A program made the position numbers and the translations under genes. Positions 1 through 8,334 of a stretch of DNA of 64,000 bases are shown here, piece by piece. How positions within the stretch are numbered: position 1 is the first letter of the stretch; every line of letters starts with the position of its first letter. The notes beneath the pieces were generated by a model. That model saw only the letters and a program-made list of their open reading frames with translations. It was not told the origin of the DNA and made no database searches. Origin of the DNA: Bacteroidales bacterium (lineage in GTDB: Bacteria > Bacteroidota > Bacteroidia > Bacteroidales > UBA932); the NCBI GenBank assembly GCA_028724885.1, contig JAQYTJ010000043.1, forward strand, positions 1-64,000. The letters are read 5' to 3'.

Positions 1-396
1 TTCGCCCCACATGAAGTAATTAAATACGAGAAGGATATGCTTACTCAATGGGACATAGACGAGTATGTCGGCGAACAGGTCGAGAAAGGCGTTAAGGAAG
101 GCCTCGAGAAAGGGCTTAGAGAAGGCATGGCAAAAGGCATGGCAAAAGGCATGGAAGAAGGCAGGGCCAAGGGCATGGAAGAAGGCATGGCAAAAGGCAT
201 GGAGGAAGGCAGGGCCAAGGGCATGAAGGAAGGCAGAGCTGAGGGCAGAGCCGAGGGCATGGAGAAAGGTCGTAATGAGGGACGCACCGAAATACTAAAA
301 TCACTCATCGCCTCTGGGATGCCAATAGATGAGGTTGCCCAAAGGTCAGGCCTGACCATCGACGAGGTCGTGAAATTAACGGGTTCTTCCCATTGA
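1..396 (+). CDS. Rpn/PD-(D/E)XK nuclease family transposase-like protein, C-terminal part
   Basis: The frame is open to the window edge, so only the C-terminal 131 residues are seen; a start at 37 would be internal. It is a long run of charged repeats alternating G-M-A/E-K-G-M-E-E-G and G-R-A-K/E-G, followed by a short helix-turn-helix-like tail (GMPIDEVAQRSGLTIDEV). This repeat plus tail is typical of the Rpn family of recombination-promoting nucleases in Bacteroidales; the catalytic domain lies outside the window. The repeats are near-identical at DNA level (units around ggcatggaagaaggc), so the length probably varies by slippage. Family assignment rests on the tail only. Confidence 0.7.
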   Translation, partial: FAPHEVIKYEKDMLTQWDIDEYVGEQVEKGVKEGLEKGLREGMAKGMAKGMEEGRAKGMEEGMAKGMEEGRAKGMKEGRAEGRAEGMEKGRNEGRTEILKSLIASGMPIDEVAQRSGLTIDEVVKLTGSSH

Positions 397-407
397 GCAC
401 TACGGGA

Positions 408-550
408 TCGATTCTAAAAACCTGTGTTAAAGAAGGTATGTGAACAACTTGGAACGAACGACCCGCCGAGCGGCATTCGGAGACGATTGCCTGAAGCATT
501 ATGGAAATATGTGATCTGCCACCGAGTGTGACACAGATCCCGGAAGAGAT
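408..550. repeat. Intergenic element, copy A of a three-copy family
   Basis: It starts just after the transposase-like gene. The left block (416-436) reads aaacctgtgttaaagaagg; the right block (about 523-549) reads cgagtgtgacacagatcccg and continues gaagag. The left block recurs at 44695-44720 (copy B). Both blocks recur at 62003-62093 (copy C), but with a shorter interior. Conserved ends with a variable middle suggest a mobile or structured element; no reading frame is seen inside. Confidence 0.5.
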
Positions 551-677
551 AGTCCTCACATTGTCCTTCCCGGCGCATGCTCGAATAAAATATATAAGTG
601 ATTACTTATTAATCACCATCCTATTCAAACCCACACCCGTCCTGAACTAGCCTCAGGAGCTGCTGCCTTACACACCC

Positions 678-742
678 CGTCATCCGGCACTTTCAGGATC
701 TGCCCTCTGCGAGCCTAAATTCCGGGTCAAGCCAGGATGACG
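678..742. repeat. Composite palindromic repeat (CGTCATCC...GGATGACG), degenerate copy
   Basis: A roughly 65-bp unit bounded by cgtcatccgg and gccaggatgacg. It contains a tcaggatct half and an attccgggtcaagcc half separated by about 20 nt. The same two-palindrome layout is found at 38236-38304, 45929-45995, 46625-46690 and 53696-53763. This copy has lost part of the first palindrome. Such elements are common between genes in this window and resemble REP/MITE-type extragenic palindromes. Confidence 0.6.
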
Positions 743-1150
743 GGAGGGAAATGAACGCAATTACTCACACGTCATCCCGAACTGCCATGCTATCCGGCAA
801 CCAATGCGTAGTGTTCAGTACGGGTACTTTTACCGAGCGAGCCAATGCTATGTATAAAGTTCTCCTGCATAGTTTGCTATGTGCCCCCTTCCATGACATC
901 ATGGGGGGTGTATGCCCACATTAACTATAGATACATCAGTGCTACACTATCTCGCTCGACAAAAGCATAACGCGCCATGTCTAAAACCTCACAAAGCATC
1001 TCTCAACAGCACATACCATGTTGACATTTAAGGATTTGTCCGTACAGTTAGCTGGCACGACAATACAGCCTCAGCTGGCATCCATAGTCGGAGTAATCTA
1101 AGTAGCATATAGTTGATTCTCAGCATATCACGCAATATAAGTAAAAAATT
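743..1150. other. Gene-poor stretch upstream of dps
   Basis: No plausible coding frame on either strand. It holds one more partial palindromic-repeat piece (acgtcatcccgaactgcc, about 769-787) and otherwise unremarkable mixed-composition sequence. It probably consists of old repeat remnants. Confidence 0.4.
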
Positions 1151-1153
1151 AGT

Positions 1154-1196
1154 TTAGAATTCTTCAAAATAATTTGGTTATTTAGAATTATTCTAA
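1154..1196 (+). promoter_or_regulatory. PerR/Fur-type operator (two boxes) at the dps promoter
   Basis: TTAGAATTATTCTAA at 1182-1196 is a perfect 7-1-7 inverted repeat, differing from the classic PerR box (TTATAATNATTATAA) only at one symmetric position. A second, imperfect box (TTAGAATTCTTCAAA, 1154-1168) lies upstream; its right arm matches 5 of 7. The perfect box sits between the -33 and -7 elements of the promoter, where a bound repressor would block polymerase. PerR control of Dps is known in other bacteria; which Fur-family regulator acts here is inferred. Confidence 0.65.
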
Positions 1197-1204
1197 TATA
1201 TTTG
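1173..1204 (+). promoter_or_regulatory. Bacteroidetes-type promoter of dps
   Basis: -33 TTTG at 1173-1176, a 20-nt spacer, then -7 TATATTTG (TAnnTTTG) at 1197-1204. Transcription would begin near 1210, leaving a leader of about 44 nt to the chosen dps start. Confidence 0.8.
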
Positions 1205-1253
1205 CAGTGGGAAAAAGTTATTGATGAATATTAACAATTTAAATTATACTATA

Positions 1254-1742
1254 ATGAAAACAACAGAAATCACAGGTTTTAGCAACCAGAACACCAGTAT
1301 CTTAATTAATGCTCTTACTCAACTCCTGGCAGACTATCAGATTCACTACACGAATCTGCGCAATCTTCACTGGAACGTAAAGGGACACGGGTTCTTCGTT
1401 CTGCACGAGAAATACGAAGAGTTCTACGATGACGCTGCCTCAAAGATCGATGAAATCGCTGAGCGCATACTACAGCTGGATGGCACCCCTGAAAGCAGAT
1501 TTTCCGAATATCTCAAAGTCTCTTCAATCAAGGAGCTAGGTGTCGTAGAGTGCGGACATGAGGGCATTGAATATGTTCTCGGCGCCCTGAAAACCCTGAT
1601 AGCTTCAGAGCGTGAAGTCCTGAAGCAGGCTTCAGAAATCGGGGATGAGGTTACGGCCGCGATCATGAGCGACTGGCTCAAAGAGCAGGAAAAGACTTCC
1701 TGGATGCTCGTCGCTTTCGAGAAAACTAACTGCCAGAAGTAA
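1254..1742 (+). CDS. dps: Dps/ferritin-like DNA-binding iron-storage protein
   Basis: Dps family dodecameric mini-ferritin that oxidises Fe(II) with H2O2 and can coat DNA during oxidative stress. The 162-residue product has the family core: LRNLHWNVKGHGFFVLHEKYEEFYD, written here only for its key residues, namely the ferroxidase His in LHWNVKG and the Asp/Glu pair in KIDEIAERI. A longer frame opens with TTG at 1221 or ATG at 1224, but family alignment favours ATG 1254 (MKTTEITGF). The gene is monocistronic, with its own promoter and a strong terminator. The PerR-like box predicts peroxide or iron induction. Confidence 0.93.
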   Translation: MKTTEITGFSNQNTSILINALTQLLADYQIHYTNLRNLHWNVKGHGFFVLHEKYEEFYDDAASKIDEIAERILQLDGTPESRFSEYLKVSSIKELGVVECGHEGIEYVLGALKTLIASEREVLKQASEIGDEVTAAIMSDWLKEQEKTSWMLVAFEKTNCQK

Positions 1743-1762
1743 GACTGACGTTAACTCCTAGC

Positions 1763-1806
1763 AGGACAGCTGCCAAGACACACAGCCTAGGCAGCTGTCT
1801 TATTAT
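1763..1806 (+). terminator. Intrinsic terminator of dps
   Basis: Perfect 10-bp stem GACAGCTGCC (1765-1774) / GGCAGCTGTC (1790-1799), extendable by two pairs, followed by a T-rich tail. Confidence 0.85.
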
Positions 1807-1924
1807 CACGCTTTCCGAACAGAATCCGTAAGATGCAATGAGGATGGATGGAACTGCAGCGGCCGGAGACATATTCTTGAATTATTCTTCAGAAGTGAAA
1901 TTCATCACGCTCCGGGCTATCATA

Positions 1925-2756
1925 GACTCATCGTCCGCCGTAAGAGATTATCATGCCGAGACTCATGCCGTTTTCATTTAATGACCCTGGCCACAGCGAT
2001 TTTTTCTGCATATAAATCGGTAACCGTGCCTTTTTCAGAGCAGATACGGCCGTTGCCACAAATATTCCTGACCAAGAAATTTTTGCACTTCCCTCTTAAC
2101 GGAATAATCTGGTCAGTGGTACCGAAGCGGAATTTCTCTTCTTCAAGGCCATTATGCTTAATCTGATATTCCTAGAAGCGTTTCATTTGGCCTACGACTC
2201 CGCTGTCAAAGTCATCAGGCATCGGAAGAGGGTCGCTTAAATCTGGCCAGCTTCGGTCTATTGCTCTTCTGAACCTAAGAGTCTCTGCCGCTTGCGAGAA
2301 ACCACTCAGAAAATAGTCTTTTCCATCACGGACATCCTTAGAGACATAGAATGCTCTGTTTCCGGCATGATCGCTATGATAGTGTGACAGCATCATATAA
2401 TCAACATCTGCTCCGTTTGGATTTATCCGCTTTACATATCGCGCTATCCAATCGCCTGCATGACGCTTGTTATTTGGCAGCACGGGCACGGCAAGAGAAC
2501 CTCGGCCAATTGCGTTATGATCACCACAATCCAACAGCATCGTCGTGCCATCTGGGAATATGTAGAAGGCGGACTCGCTTACGCCAGTGTAGATGAAATG
2601 AACCTGGAATTGCCACTTCTTACATCCGCGTCAGACCTTACCAGCCTTAGGATGTGTTTCCACTTTAAGGAAAGCTGCGCCAAAGCCGAGAAGCCCTCCT
2701 ATGCAAAATGCGCCACAAACCACTGTATAAGATGTCAGAAAATCACGTCTATCCAT
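1925..2756 (-). pseudogene. Decayed Tat-exported metallo-beta-lactamase-fold hydrolase
   Basis: Reading leftward from ATG 2756 gives MDRRDFLTSYTVVCGAFCIGG, a twin-arginine (RRDFL) signal plus hydrophobic stretch. Codon 42 is an in-frame TGA (2631-2633). The frame then continues with FPDGTTMLLDCGD and the metal-binding HYHSDHAGN (HxHxDH) motif to an in-frame TAG at 2172-2174. Past that stop the same frame still looks coding (HNGLEEEKFRFGTTDQIIPL) until about 1985. There a +1 shift is needed to reach NENGMSLGMIISYG, a typical ComEC/Rec2-like MBL segment. The rest has decayed. Two stops and a frameshift show that the gene is dead. The longest intact piece is 2172-2540. Confidence 0.8.
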
Positions 2757-2834
2757 AATGCGTTATTACTTTAAGCAACCTTAATCCTGTTCAATTTCTA
2801 ATTAAAGTACTAAAAGTTGCTTTCAGTTTCAAGG

Positions 2835-2854
2835 CTATGACAATAACGTCATAG
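2835..2854. promoter_or_regulatory. Short inverted repeat upstream of the first susC gene
   Basis: CTATGAC (2835-2841) and GTCATAG (2848-2854) form a perfect 7-bp inverted repeat with a 6-nt spacer, about 100 nt before the susC promoter. It could bind a regulator; no direct evidence. Confidence 0.3.
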
Positions 2855-2930
2855 TATTTTAATATTGTGCCGTTGAGATATTCACTGACTTTCACATTCT
2901 ACTTTCGATTTCCCTGTCGAGGTGTTTACG

Positions 2931-2960
2931 TTTACCTTTTACACAAATATATTATTTTTG
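2931..2960 (+). promoter_or_regulatory. Promoter of the first susC/susD pair
   Basis: -7 TATTTTTG at 2953-2960 fits TAnnTTTG; TTTA at 2931-2934 is a weak -33 with an 18-nt spacer. This predicts a leader of about 105 nt before the susC start at 3072. Confidence 0.6.
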
Positions 2961-3071
2961 CAGGGCAAGCTTTAGCTCAGAAACCACCTGCGCAGATCAA
3001 GGTATTTTTTTATCAAAGACTTGCTATTTTAGCTAAACGATATATCAAACACAAATTAATAAAGTAAAACT

Positions 3072-6000
3072 ATGACTAGAATAAAAAAAGTTCTGTTCGA
3101 GGCATGTTTAAGCGCAATGATGCTTTCTATCATTCCGTATACGGAGACATATGCAGCATCTAAACTTCCCGTCTCTGACGAAGCACCTCAGACCCAACAG
3201 GAAAAAACCGTAACAGGTACTGTCAGGGATTCCAAGGGGGAAGCCATTGTCGGCGCAAACATCATTGTCAAGGGAACGATGACAGGTACTTTCACCGACA
3301 TTGATGGAAATTATTCCTTGAGCGTTCCTTCGAATGGCACGATCATCGTATCCATCATAGGTTTCACGACACAAGAAATTAAAATCGGCAATCAAAACGT
3401 AATAAACGTGGTTCTTTCCGACGATACCCAACTTCTAAATGAAGCTGTGTTCGTCGGTTATGGCACGCAGAAAAAAGTTAACATAACCGGAGCAGTAGAC
3501 GTCGTAACAAGCGAAGTCCTAGACAATCGTCCCGTATCCAATCTTACGCAAGGCCTTCAGGGTGCCATTCCTAACCTTCAGATAACATTCGCTGACGGCA
3601 AGCCAAATCGTAGTTCCTACTATCAGGTCCGAGGTACCGGATCAATTGGGCAAGGAGGCTCAGCCCTTGTACTCATAGATGGCGTAGAGGGCAATCCCGC
3701 CATGCTGAACCCTGGTGACGTAGCTAGCGTTTCCGTTCTCAAGGATGCCTCATCGGCTGCCATCTACGGTGCGCGTGGAACATATGGTGTGATTCTCATT
3801 ACGACAAAAGACCCTAACAAAGAGAAGACATCGGTAACATATAGCTCGAACTTCCTTATGAAATCTCCTACGGTAGTACCAGATGTCGTCACCGACGGGC
3901 TTGAGTTTACAGAATATTACCTCCAAGCTTATCGTGGATGGCAGTATGCCGCACCAAGCAAGTTCCATTCCTCGCTCAAGATCACTGACGCATGGCTTGA
4001 GCACCTACGCAACGGAGCGACCGGTATCGTCACGGAAAGCAACGGAAAATATTCTTATTACGGCAGTACGGATTGGTTCGATCTTCTGTACAAGGATCAT
4101 TCTTTCGGCCAAGAACAAAACATCAACATTCAGGGAGGCGGAGAAAAGGCCAATTTTATGGTATCCGGTCGTTTCTACACGCAGAACGGAATATTCAATT
4201 ACGACCCTGACAAATATAAGATGTTCAACATCCGCGCAAAAGGCAGCATAAAGGTAACTGACTGGCTCAAAGTCACTAACAACTTCGAGTTCAGCAACAT
4301 GACGTACCACAATCCGATGAACGTAGGCGAAGGTTCAGTATGGTACGCAATAGAGTCTGAAGGCCAGCCTGTCAATGTGCCATACAACCCTGACGGAACC
4401 CTCACCCAGGCAGGAGCGACCATCCTCGGGTCTTTCATTTACAAGAACAACTATCAAGACACGAACGAACGAGCGCTCCGCAACACTACGAGCTTCATCG
4501 CCAACCTCTACAAAGACATCATTACCCTCAACGGCGACGTGACTTTCCGCTACACAGACGACAGGATGAACGGTGTTCAGTCCCCGGTTCCTTACACTAC
4601 GGAACAAGGCGGAAAGACAAAGTGCATGGGAAGTTCCTTTGATGGCATCTACAACTCAGTGTCCACTAAAAACTACCTTGCGACAAACCTTTACAGCCAA
4701 TATGCGCAAACATTCGGGAAAAATGAGGTTAAACTGATGGTCGGTATGAATTACGAGCAGGAAATCTACGACTACAACTTCGCACACAGGAACAGCAAGA
4801 TTTACGAAGGAGCCGAAAACATAAGTCTTACAAGCGGTTCGACTAGGATCAGCAGCAACTACTATAAGTGGCGCATAGGTGGTGGGTTCTTCCGCACCAA
4901 CTATGTCTATGACAACCGCTATCTTCTTGAAGTCAACGGACGTTACGATGGGTCATCGAAGTTCCCTACTTCACAACAATGGAAGTTCTTCCCATCAGCT
5001 TCAATCGGATGGAGAATTTCCCAAGAACCTTGGTGGCATCTCGATGCCAACTCAATCTCAAATCTCAAGCTTCGCATTTCTTATGGGTCACTAGGAAATG
5101 GAAACATAGCTGCTTACAAGTTCCAAGAACTATTCACGATCGCTCAACAGAACAGGCTTCTTAATGGTTCGAAAAATCTCTACACAAAAGCTCCTTCCCC
5201 GATCCCTGCAGGACTTACATGGGAGACATCGACTACTGCAAACCTCGGATTGGATGCTGGTTTCTTCAAAGACAGACTCTATCTCAATGCCGACTACTAC
5301 ATCAGAAAAACTACTGACATGTACGTAGAAGGGAACCAGCTCCCGGCAGTCTATGGAGCCTCCGCTCCAAAAGGCAACTACGCAGATATGACCACGAAAG
5401 GCTGGGAGATCACTCTAACTTGGAAGGACAAGATCAACATTGGCAGCAAGCCGATGAACTATGAGATCAAGGGTACCCTAGCAGACTCAAAGTCGCAGAT
5501 AGACAGCTACCCTAACGAAGAAATGAATATTGGTTCAAATACATACTATGCTACCAATGTCAACTATTACAAAGGAATGACTCTGGGAGAAATCTGGGGA
5601 TTCGTAAACGACGGCTACTTTACTGCCGCAGATTTTGATTCCGAAGGCAATCAGATAGCCGGACCCGACCAGAGCTGGGTCATAAACAACAACGCAAACA
5701 AGTGGGAGCCAGGAGACATAAAGTTTAAGGATCTCAATTGCGATGGCAAGATAGACTGGGGCAATTCCAAGGTTGGCGACTCAGGAGATCGCAAGGTAAT
5801 CGGCAACCGCCTTCCTCGCTACACCTACAGCCTCAACTTGAGAGCCGACTGGAATGGAATATTCGTAAGCGCATTCTTCCAAGGCGTAGGAAAGCAGGAT
5901 TGGTGGGCAGGTGGTGACAACTCCATGTTCTGGGGTCAGTATAGCCGCCCTTATTCCAACATTCCGTCCGACATGGTAGGCAAATGGTGGACAGAGGACA

Positions 6001-6392
6001 ATCCTAACGCTTACTGGCCTAGGTACAGGGGATACATCGCACATCAGTTTAACCGCACCCTTCACCTTGCGCAGACGAAGTACCTGCAGAATGTCGCATA
6101 CATCCGTCTGAAGAATATTCAAATAGGATACAATCTTCCAAAGTCTATCATAAGCAGACTACGCATGCAGGCAGCGAGAGTCTATCTATCAGGCGAAAAC
6201 CTCTGGTGCTGGTCGCCTCTCTACAAGCACAGCAAGCAATTCGACGTAAATAGCATAAACGGTGAGGATACCGAGACCAAGTCCCTCGTAAGCAGCGGTC
6301 TCTACTCCTCCCCAATCATGAGCGATGGTGGCTCTACCTACAGCTATCCTATCCTAAAGACAATGACATTCGGTATTTCTATAACTTTCTAA
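3072..6392 (+). CDS. SusC/RagA-family TonB-dependent outer-membrane transporter (pair 1)
   Basis: An outer-membrane barrel that imports a ligand captured by its SusD partner, using TonB energy. The 1106-residue protein has a signal peptide (about 1-29, ending TYAAS) and a carboxypeptidase-regulatory-like domain (about 46-130, VTGTVRDSKGEAIVGANIIV). It then has a plug with the SusC signature SVSVLKDASSAAIYGARG, and a long barrel ending in an aromatic beta-strand (MTFGISITF). The length is normal. The susD gene follows after 13 nt. Substrate unknown: there is no glycoside hydrolase or sigma/anti-sigma gene next to the pair. Confidence 0.95.
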   Translation: MTRIKKVLFEACLSAMMLSIIPYTETYAASKLPVSDEAPQTQQEKTVTGTVRDSKGEAIVGANIIVKGTMTGTFTDIDGNYSLSVPSNGTIIVSIIGFTTQEIKIGNQNVINVVLSDDTQLLNEAVFVGYGTQKKVNITGAVDVVTSEVLDNRPVSNLTQGLQGAIPNLQITFADGKPNRSSYYQVRGTGSIGQGGSALVLIDGVEGNPAMLNPGDVASVSVLKDASSAAIYGARGTYGVILITTKDPNKEKTSVTYSSNFLMKSPTVVPDVVTDGLEFTEYYLQAYRGWQYAAPSKFHSSLKITDAWLEHLRNGATGIVTESNGKYSYYGSTDWFDLLYKDHSFGQEQNINIQGGGEKANFMVSGRFYTQNGIFNYDPDKYKMFNIRAKGSIKVTDWLKVTNNFEFSNMTYHNPMNVGEGSVWYAIESEGQPVNVPYNPDGTLTQAGATILGSFIYKNNYQDTNERALRNTTSFIANLYKDIITLNGDVTFRYTDDRMNGVQSPVPYTTEQGGKTKCMGSSFDGIYNSVSTKNYLATNLYSQYAQTFGKNEVKLMVGMNYEQEIYDYNFAHRNSKIYEGAENISLTSGSTRISSNYYKWRIGGGFFRTNYVYDNRYLLEVNGRYDGSSKFPTSQQWKFFPSASIGWRISQEPWWHLDANSISNLKLRISYGSLGNGNIAAYKFQELFTIAQQNRLLNGSKNLYTKAPSPIPAGLTWETSTTANLGLDAGFFKDRLYLNADYYIRKTTDMYVEGNQLPAVYGASAPKGNYADMTTKGWEITLTWKDKINIGSKPMNYEIKGTLADSKSQIDSYPNEEMNIGSNTYYATNVNYYKGMTLGEIWGFVNDGYFTAADFDSEGNQIAGPDQSWVINNNANKWEPGDIKFKDLNCDGKIDWGNSKVGDSGDRKVIGNRLPRYTYSLNLRADWNGIFVSAFFQGVGKQDWWAGGDNSMFWGQYSRPYSNIPSDMVGKWWTEDNPNAYWPRYRGYIAHQFNRTLHLAQTKYLQNVAYIRLKNIQIGYNLPKSIISRLRMQAARVYLSGENLWCWSPLYKHSKQFDVNSINGEDTETKSLVSSGLYSSPIMSDGGSTYSYPILKTMTFGISITF

Positions 6393-6405
6393 ACATTTGA
6401 ATACA

Positions 6406-8175
6406 ATGAAAAAATATATTTGCATAGCTTCTGCGATGTTGTTGGCTCTAACAGCCTGCGAAATGAATGAAAACCCTAAGGCTCAAATCGGCAAAAATGC
6501 GTTGTTTGCAAGCGAAAATGGTCTCAAAATGTACACGAACTCATTCTACGATGTAATGCCAGGGCTAGGTAGCGGAATGACCACATGGGGAAACACCAGC
6601 AATTCCGCCGTCACAGCCTACATGGGAGTCCGTACATTCTATACAGACAGCTACACGCCAAGCCAGGAAAGTTCCTGGAGCTGGGGAACACTCCGCAACA
6701 TAAACTATTTCCTCGATAACAATACGAACAATAACGTCAGCGAATCCGTCCGGAATAACTACAATGGAATGGCAAGATTCTGGAGAGCCGTATTCTATTT
6801 CGACAAGATCCGCACCTACAATAACGTCCCTTGGATTGATCATGCTCTCGACATAGATGATGAGCTGCTTACTACGACTCAGGATTCTCGCGAAGTTATC
6901 TCGGAGCATATCTACGAAGATCTGCTATTCGCCATAAACAACATTTCAGAGTCTTACAACTCCACCGCTTCTGTAGTGACAAGCCTTGTGGCAGCCGGCG
7001 AGCAATCTCGTTTCTGCCTGTGGGAGGGAACTTTTCGCAAGTACCACGGTGAAGCGGATTCAGAGAAGTGGCTTCAGAGAGCAGCAGATGCTGCTAAAAT
7101 CGTCATGGATAGTGGCAAATATGCCATCTACACAGGAAAAGGAACAAGCAAGTCTTACAGGGAGCTTTTCATCACTCAAACCCCTATTTCCACTGAGACC
7201 ATGCTAGCCACCGTTTATGACGCATCCGAAGGTCTTGTCAACGGCGAGAATCGTCGTTGCACCGCCTCTACTCTGGGAAATACTTTCTCTCCAATCCGTC
7301 AGTTCATGAACCTTTACCTCTATCTGGATGGCTCTCGCTACACCGACAATCCGGATTACAAGACTCAGGAATTCTTTGAGGAGTTTGATGGTCGTGACAC
7401 CCGTATCGGACAGACAATCCGAATACCTGGCACGGTACGCTCCAACGGCCCTGCCTATCCTGACTGGCAAGTCACATATACTGGTTACATGGGACAGAAA
7501 TTCTGCACAGATGATGCTGATCTTGATGGTAAATACATGAACGAGAACAACTACATCTGGATGCGTTATGCCGAAATTCTTCTTAATTACGCTGAGGCTA
7601 AGGCCGAACTAGGAACCCTAACGGACGAAGATTGGGCTAGAACCATCGGCGTTTTACGCGCGCGCGGCGGCATTACAGGCGGACTCAACGCCAAACCTAC
7701 GACGGTCGACACATACCTCCAGTCAAACTTCTTTCCTAAAGTTATAGATCCTACAATACTTGAAGTTCGCCGAGAGCGTCTTATCGAGCTTGTCTGGGAA
7801 GATGCTCCTTCCGAATTTAGCGATCTGCAGCGTTGGGCGACAGGCAATCTTCTGGGAATGAAATGGCAGGGCATTTACGTCAAGGAATTCAACCAGAACA
7901 TAGATCTTGACAAAGATGGCACTCCTGACGTATTCTTCTACACAGACCCTTCATTGAAGCCTGCTGAAACGGAAGGCCATGTGGTCTACCAATACGTTCA
8001 ACTTGATAAAGGCAGCGGCTACAATTCGCACTGGACAGTTGACGAAGATGGACACACCCTTCTGTTTGACATGATGGTAGACAGAATTCAGTGGAACGAC
8101 AGAATGTACTTCCATCCTATATCAGTTTCAGACATGGCGCTAAATCCAAACCTCAAGCAGAACAACGGTTATTGA
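6406..8175 (+). CDS. SusD/RagB-family nutrient-binding lipoprotein (pair 1)
   Basis: Surface lipoprotein that caps the upstream SusC barrel and binds the substrate. The start is taken at ATG 6406 (MKKYICIASAMLLALTAC); a TTG at 6397 would only add three residues. The lipobox LTAC places the lipid on Cys18. The middle holds the SusD helical (TPR-like) repeats, with the typical YAEILLNYAEAKAELG segment near residue 390, and the C-terminus has the late LIELVWEDAPSEFSDLQRWA motif. It is cotranscribed with the susC gene and closed by a terminator at 8204-8230. Confidence 0.94.
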   Translation: MKKYICIASAMLLALTACEMNENPKAQIGKNALFASENGLKMYTNSFYDVMPGLGSGMTTWGNTSNSAVTAYMGVRTFYTDSYTPSQESSWSWGTLRNINYFLDNNTNNNVSESVRNNYNGMARFWRAVFYFDKIRTYNNVPWIDHALDIDDELLTTTQDSREVISEHIYEDLLFAINNISESYNSTASVVTSLVAAGEQSRFCLWEGTFRKYHGEADSEKWLQRAADAAKIVMDSGKYAIYTGKGTSKSYRELFITQTPISTETMLATVYDASEGLVNGENRRCTASTLGNTFSPIRQFMNLYLYLDGSRYTDNPDYKTQEFFEEFDGRDTRIGQTIRIPGTVRSNGPAYPDWQVTYTGYMGQKFCTDDADLDGKYMNENNYIWMRYAEILLNYAEAKAELGTLTDEDWARTIGVLRARGGITGGLNAKPTTVDTYLQSNFFPKVIDPTILEVRRERLIELVWEDAPSEFSDLQRWATGNLLGMKWQGIYVKEFNQNIDLDKDGTPDVFFYTDPSLKPAETEGHVVYQYVQLDKGSGYNSHWTVDEDGHTLLFDMMVDRIQWNDRMYFHPISVSDMALNPNLKQNNGY

Positions 8176-8203
8176 TAGTTAATAATATTAATTAATATTT
8201 TAT

Positions 8204-8230
8204 GGTGGCCTTCTTGGTCACCCCTTTTGC
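8204..8230 (+). terminator. Terminator after the first susD
   Basis: GGTGGCC (8204-8210) pairs with GGTCACC (8216-8222), loop TTCTT, followed by CCTTTT. Confidence 0.65.
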
Positions 8231-8265
8231 TAATGGAACATCAATCGGTCAAAACCTACAAAATG

Positions 8266-8295
8266 TTGCCGAATAATATTCTTTTGCTAAATTTG
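8266..8295 (+). promoter_or_regulatory. Promoter of the YeiH-type transporter gene
   Basis: TTG at 8266-8268, a 19-nt spacer, then -7 TAAATTTG at 8288-8295; the start codon is 40 nt downstream. Confidence 0.7.
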
Positions 8296-8334
8296 CGGTT
8301 AGTAAGTTGTTTTACTAAAATCTTTCAAATTTAG

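Noticed and set aside
45..359. Minus-strand frame opposite the Rpn-type tail
   Set aside because: It is a shadow of the repetitive GMAKG coding sequence; composition is repeated Pro/Met/Ser only.
1981..2166. Plus-strand 61-codon frame
   Set aside because: It is antisense to the decayed MBL-fold gene and has no protein-like features.
2631..2633. TGA recoding in the MBL-fold gene
   Set aside because: Further TAG and frameshift damage in the same gene shows decay; TGA acts as a stop elsewhere.
2867..3067. Plus-strand 66-codon frame before the first susC
   Set aside because: It runs across the predicted promoter of susC.
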